Assembly (NCBI GenBank): GCA_023301005.1
Contig: JALZVK010000088.1
Location: forward strand, 1 to 36,309
Origin: Saprospiraceae bacterium
GTDB lineage: Bacteria > Bacteroidota > Bacteroidia > Chitinophagales > Saprospiraceae
Reading direction: 5' to 3'
DNA: 36,309 nucleotides
The first letter of the stretch is position 1. Every line of letters begins with the position of its first letter. The notes under the pieces were generated by a model. That model made no database searches, was not told the DNA's origin, and saw only the letters and a list, made by a program, of their open reading frames with translations. The position numbers were made by a program, and so were the translations under genes. Below, piece after piece: positions 33,525 through 36,309 of the stretch.

Positions 33525-35981
33525 ATGAAAAGAAATTGTACCCTGATTTTTATCTTTTTAATGATGACCATTCCCTTTGCTCTCTTTGCTCAACAACCTA
33601 AAATGAAAGGCATCGTAAAAGGTAAAGTGGTAGATGTAGATTCGAATGCTCCCTTAGAATATGCTACGATTTCTATTCTTTCCCAAAAAGATAGTTCTAT
33701 TGTCACAGGTGATATTACCGATGCAACTGGACAATTTACTATAAGTACTCGACCTGGGAATCATTTTGTCAAAATAGATTTTATTGGATACCAACCTGTA
33801 TTTGTTAATGATGTTGTCATTAATAGAGAAAATAAAATGGTGGATTTAGGAACATTAAAATTAGGTGCGAACGCTGAGCAACTCCAAGAGATTGAAGTTC
33901 GAGCTGAAAAAAGTTCTGTCCAAATGTCATTAGATAAGCGAGTATTTAATGTAGGAAAAGACTTAGCGAACACAGGAGGAAGTGCCGAAGATATTTTAGA
34001 TAATGTACCAAGTGTTGCAGTTGATGTCGAAGGTAATGTAAGTCTTAGAGGTAGCGAAGGTGTTCAAATTTTGGTAGATGGAAAACCATCTGGTATGATT
34101 GGAATTGGCGGTTCAGGTGGACTAAAAAATATTCCAGCTAACCTTATCGACAAAGTAGAAGTGATTACTAATCCATCTGCAAAATTTGAGGCAGAAGGTG
34201 CTGCTGGTATTATCAATATCGTTTTACGAAAAGAAAAGAAAAAAGGATTGAATGGTTCATTTGATTTTACGGCGGGTTATCCTCAGATATTAGGTACAGC
34301 AATCAACTTAAATTATCGAAGAAAAAATTTCAATTTCTTTACCAATCTTGGAATCAACAATCGAACTAATATCGGAGGTGGATCTTCTTATCAAGAATTT
34401 TATGATTCTCTTACTACTGAAATTTTAAAAACAGATAGAGAACATAATCGAGGTGGAATTACAGGAAGTTTTAGATTTGGTGCAGATTACTACGTCAATA
34501 AAAACAATATACTTACAACTTCTTTTAATTATAGATTGGGTGATGAAAATAATTTGTCAACTATATATTATCAAGATTTTTTAAATAGTTTAGATAACCC
34601 TTTGGGAAATAGTACGAGAACAGATGAGGAAGAAGAGAAAGAAAGTAAACTCGAATATGTATTATCATACAAACGCTTATTAGGAAAAAAAGGACATGAG
34701 CTTACTGCTGATGTTCGCTATCAAGATAATTCAGAAATTGAAAATTCTATCTTTACAGAGAAATTTTTTACTTCTGAAAATATACCGTCAGGTATAGATG
34801 ATACTCAACAACGCTCTAATAATGAGGAAGGAGAAAGTCGTTTGATTACCAAGTTAGATTACGTTCGTCCATTCGGTAAGGATGGAAAATTTGAGGCAGG
34901 TTATCAAGGTTCTTATAGAAATATTAGAAATGATTTTCTCGTAGAGCAGCTTAATGACCAAGTGTGGGAAGTATTTGATGGGTTGAGTAATAATTTCAAT
35001 TATGAAGAAAATATCCATGCAGTATATGCGATGTATGGAAATAAAATCAATAAATTTTCTTACCAATTTGGTGGTCGATTAGAGCATTCTGATGTTGTAA
35101 CTGAATTGTTACAAACCAATGAAGTTAATCCAAGAGATTATACTAACTTCTTTCCGACTATACATTTGACTTATGATTTGCCGAGCGACAATGCGGTACA
35201 AGTGAGTTACAGTCGTCGATTACGTCGTCCTCGATTTTGGGATTTAAATCCTTTCTTTACGTTGAGTGATGCTCGAAGTCGTTTTTCTGGAAATCCTGAT
35301 TTAGATCCTGAGTTTACAGACTCTTACGAAATTGGTCATATCAAATATTGGGAAAAAGGTTCGTTAGGTTCTTCGATTTTTTACCGACATACAACAGGAG
35401 TGATTCAACGAATCATTTCAGATGTAATTGAGGTGGATTCGATTATCGTTACTTTTAGACAACCTGAAAATTTAGCAACTAGAGATGATATTGGGTTTGA
35501 ATTTAATTTTTCATATAACCCTGTGAAGTGGTTGAGAATAAATGGTGATATGAATTTGTTTCGATCTATAACTGACGGAACTAATTTTGGTGACGATTTT
35601 AGCGCAGACACTTATACGATGAGTGGACGATTGACGACTAGAACAACTATCAAAAAGAAAACCGATGTACAGATACGATTTAATTATCGAGCTCCGAGAG
35701 AGACGACGCAAGGTAGAACGAAAGCTATGGCTATGATGGACTTTGGAGCGAATAGAGATATTCTTAAAAATAAAGGTACGTTGACGTTGAGTATTAGAGA
35801 TGTTTTTAACTCTCGAAGAAGACGTGGAATTATTGATACAGAAAATTTATTTCGAGAAGAGGAATTCCAATGGAGAGGTCGTACTGCTACGTTGACTTTG
35901 AATTATAGATTGAATCAGAAGAAGCGTCGTGGTGGACAACGAGGTGGTGGTTCTGGTGGTGGCGGTGGTGATGAATTTTAG
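33525..35981 (+). CDS. Outer-membrane beta-barrel protein, TonB-receptor-like
   Basis: TonB-dependent-receptor-like protein of 818 residues of the 'outer membrane beta-barrel family' type. Signal peptide (1-23, ending LFAQQ), CarboxypepD_reg-like domain (about 28-115, KGKVVDVDSNAPLEYATISIL), plug (about 120-235, with GSAEDILDNVPSVAVDVEGNVSLRG, VQILVDGKP and VEVITNPSAKFEAEGAAGIINIVLRK), then the barrel. The barrel is followed by a basic, Gly-rich tail (KKRRGGQRGGGSGGGGGDEF) instead of ending at the last strand; such tails occur in this subfamily. Substrate is unknown, and no SusD or regulator is adjacent. A nested inverted repeat and a terminator follow. Confidence 0.87.
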   Translation: MKRNCTLIFIFLMMTIPFALFAQQPKMKGIVKGKVVDVDSNAPLEYATISILSQKDSSIVTGDITDATGQFTISTRPGNHFVKIDFIGYQPVFVNDVVINRENKMVDLGTLKLGANAEQLQEIEVRAEKSSVQMSLDKRVFNVGKDLANTGGSAEDILDNVPSVAVDVEGNVSLRGSEGVQILVDGKPSGMIGIGGSGGLKNIPANLIDKVEVITNPSAKFEAEGAAGIINIVLRKEKKKGLNGSFDFTAGYPQILGTAINLNYRRKNFNFFTNLGINNRTNIGGGSSYQEFYDSLTTEILKTDREHNRGGITGSFRFGADYYVNKNNILTTSFNYRLGDENNLSTIYYQDFLNSLDNPLGNSTRTDEEEEKESKLEYVLSYKRLLGKKGHELTADVRYQDNSEIENSIFTEKFFTSENIPSGIDDTQQRSNNEEGESRLITKLDYVRPFGKDGKFEAGYQGSYRNIRNDFLVEQLNDQVWEVFDGLSNNFNYEENIHAVYAMYGNKINKFSYQFGGRLEHSDVVTELLQTNEVNPRDYTNFFPTIHLTYDLPSDNAVQVSYSRRLRRPRFWDLNPFFTLSDARSRFSGNPDLDPEFTDSYEIGHIKYWEKGSLGSSIFYRHTTGVIQRIISDVIEVDSIIVTFRQPENLATRDDIGFEFNFSYNPVKWLRINGDMNLFRSITDGTNFGDDFSADTYTMSGRLTTRTTIKKKTDVQIRFNYRAPRETTQGRTKAMAMMDFGANRDILKNKGTLTLSIRDVFNSRRRRGIIDTENLFREEEFQWRGRTATLTLNYRLNQKKRRGGQRGGGSGGGGGDEF

Positions 35982-36004
35982 GTTTGTTTGAATATCGAGT
36001 TTTA

Positions 36005-36281
36005 GACGAGTTGACTTCTTTTACGATTTGACCGAACAAGGGAACATTCGAGCATTCGAACAATCGAATGTTGAAGTATGACGAATCACCTTGTTTTACT
36101 TACTACGTAAGTGTATTGTTATTTTTTATAAATAAGAAACCCAAATCTTCGGAAGAAGATTTGGGTTTCTCATTTTTTTTCTAAAAAGTCAATCAAAGTA
36201 TATTCGACATACTTCAAACTTCTCAAATCCGTCTTCCCTATTTCCCTTCTTCAGTCAAATCGTAAAAGAAGTGAACTCGTC
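36005..36281. repeat. Nested inverted repeat with attcga words (family F)
   Basis: The outer arms 36005-36032 and 36254-36281 match at 27 of 28 positions. Inner arms 36071-36086 and 36202-36217 (ttgaagtatgacgaat type) match at 15 of 16. Words of the type cattcga/caatcgaatg recur, and aatcgaatgttgaagt occurs directly at 36062-36077 and 36294-36309. The element may continue beyond the window. Confidence 0.85.
36135..36180 (+). terminator. Strong intrinsic terminator after the beta-barrel protein gene
   Basis: Perfect 15-bp arms (36135-36149 and 36156-36170) have a 6-base loop, followed by eight T (36173-36180). It lies about 150 bases after the stop, at the centre of the nested inverted repeat. 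Confidence 0.88.
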
Positions 36282-36309
36282 AAAACTTCAAAAAATCGAA
36301 TGTTGAAGT

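Larger units (their letters stand above)
35982..36309. other. Terminal intergenic region with nested inverted repeats
   Basis: No gene is seen up to the window edge. The region is filled by a nested inverted repeat (36005-36281) enclosing an intrinsic terminator, plus a 16-base direct repeat that reaches the last base of the window. Confidence 0.7.

Overview
The window is an AT-rich bacterial chromosome segment from a member of the Bacteroidota, most likely a Saprospiraceae- or Chitinophagales-like lineage. The lineage call is inference. It rests on a secreted protein with many SprB repeats and a type IX secretion (T9SS) sorting tail, two SusC/TonB-type outer-membrane proteins with CarboxypepD_reg-like N-termini, several lipoproteins, and promoters that fit the Bacteroidota pattern TTG...TAnnTTTG rather than the E. 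coli one. I see no phage, integrase, transposase, CRISPR array or tRNA. The gene content is mostly housekeeping plus cell-envelope functions.

Left part (1-6600): thioredoxin (minus) is divergent from holA (DNA polymerase III delta). A Rpn/PD-(D/E)XK-type nuclease follows. Then comes a tryptophan-flavoured cluster: a TrpG/PabA glutamine amidotransferase convergent with a trpS-tryptophan 2,3-dioxygenase pair, and an M42 aminopeptidase.

Middle (6600-16200): a lipoprotein made of three near-identical cupredoxin-like repeats, a GT-C membrane glycosyltransferase, a 42-residue membrane peptide too short for usual gene calling, the SRP RNA gene (ffs) with a clear promoter and terminator, fructose-6-phosphate aldolase/transaldolase, a histidine phosphatase, a MoeB/ThiF-rhodanese fusion preceded by what looks like a short terminated transcript, a CsgG/TolB-like lipoprotein, a ClpX-like ATPase lacking the zinc domain, and a Gly/Ala-rich DUF937-like protein.

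Right part (16300-36309): a TPP riboswitch controls a TonB-dependent receptor, which is therefore a predicted outer-membrane thiamin transporter. Next are a second GT-C membrane protein, a lipoprotein with a SecD P1-head-like domain, a SIMPL protein, an unrecognised lipoprotein, and a 2201-residue secreted M43 metalloprotease with 22-23 SprB repeats and a T9SS type A tail. The window ends with an FKBP-type prolyl isomerase, a DNA/RNA non-specific endonuclease, a PlsC-like acyltransferase and a second outer-membrane beta-barrel protein.

The most unusual feature is not a gene. The intergenic spaces hold about ten long imperfect-to-perfect inverted repeats (about 60-280 bp) of unrelated sequence but shared design. 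Most arms are built from a short repeated word (for example cagagtt, gcggatt, ccgacaa, acatag, attcga), and almost all begin within 0-60 bases of a plus-strand stop codon, some overlapping it. One has a perfect 47-bp arm pair. Another sits between the TPP aptamer and the start codon it regulates.
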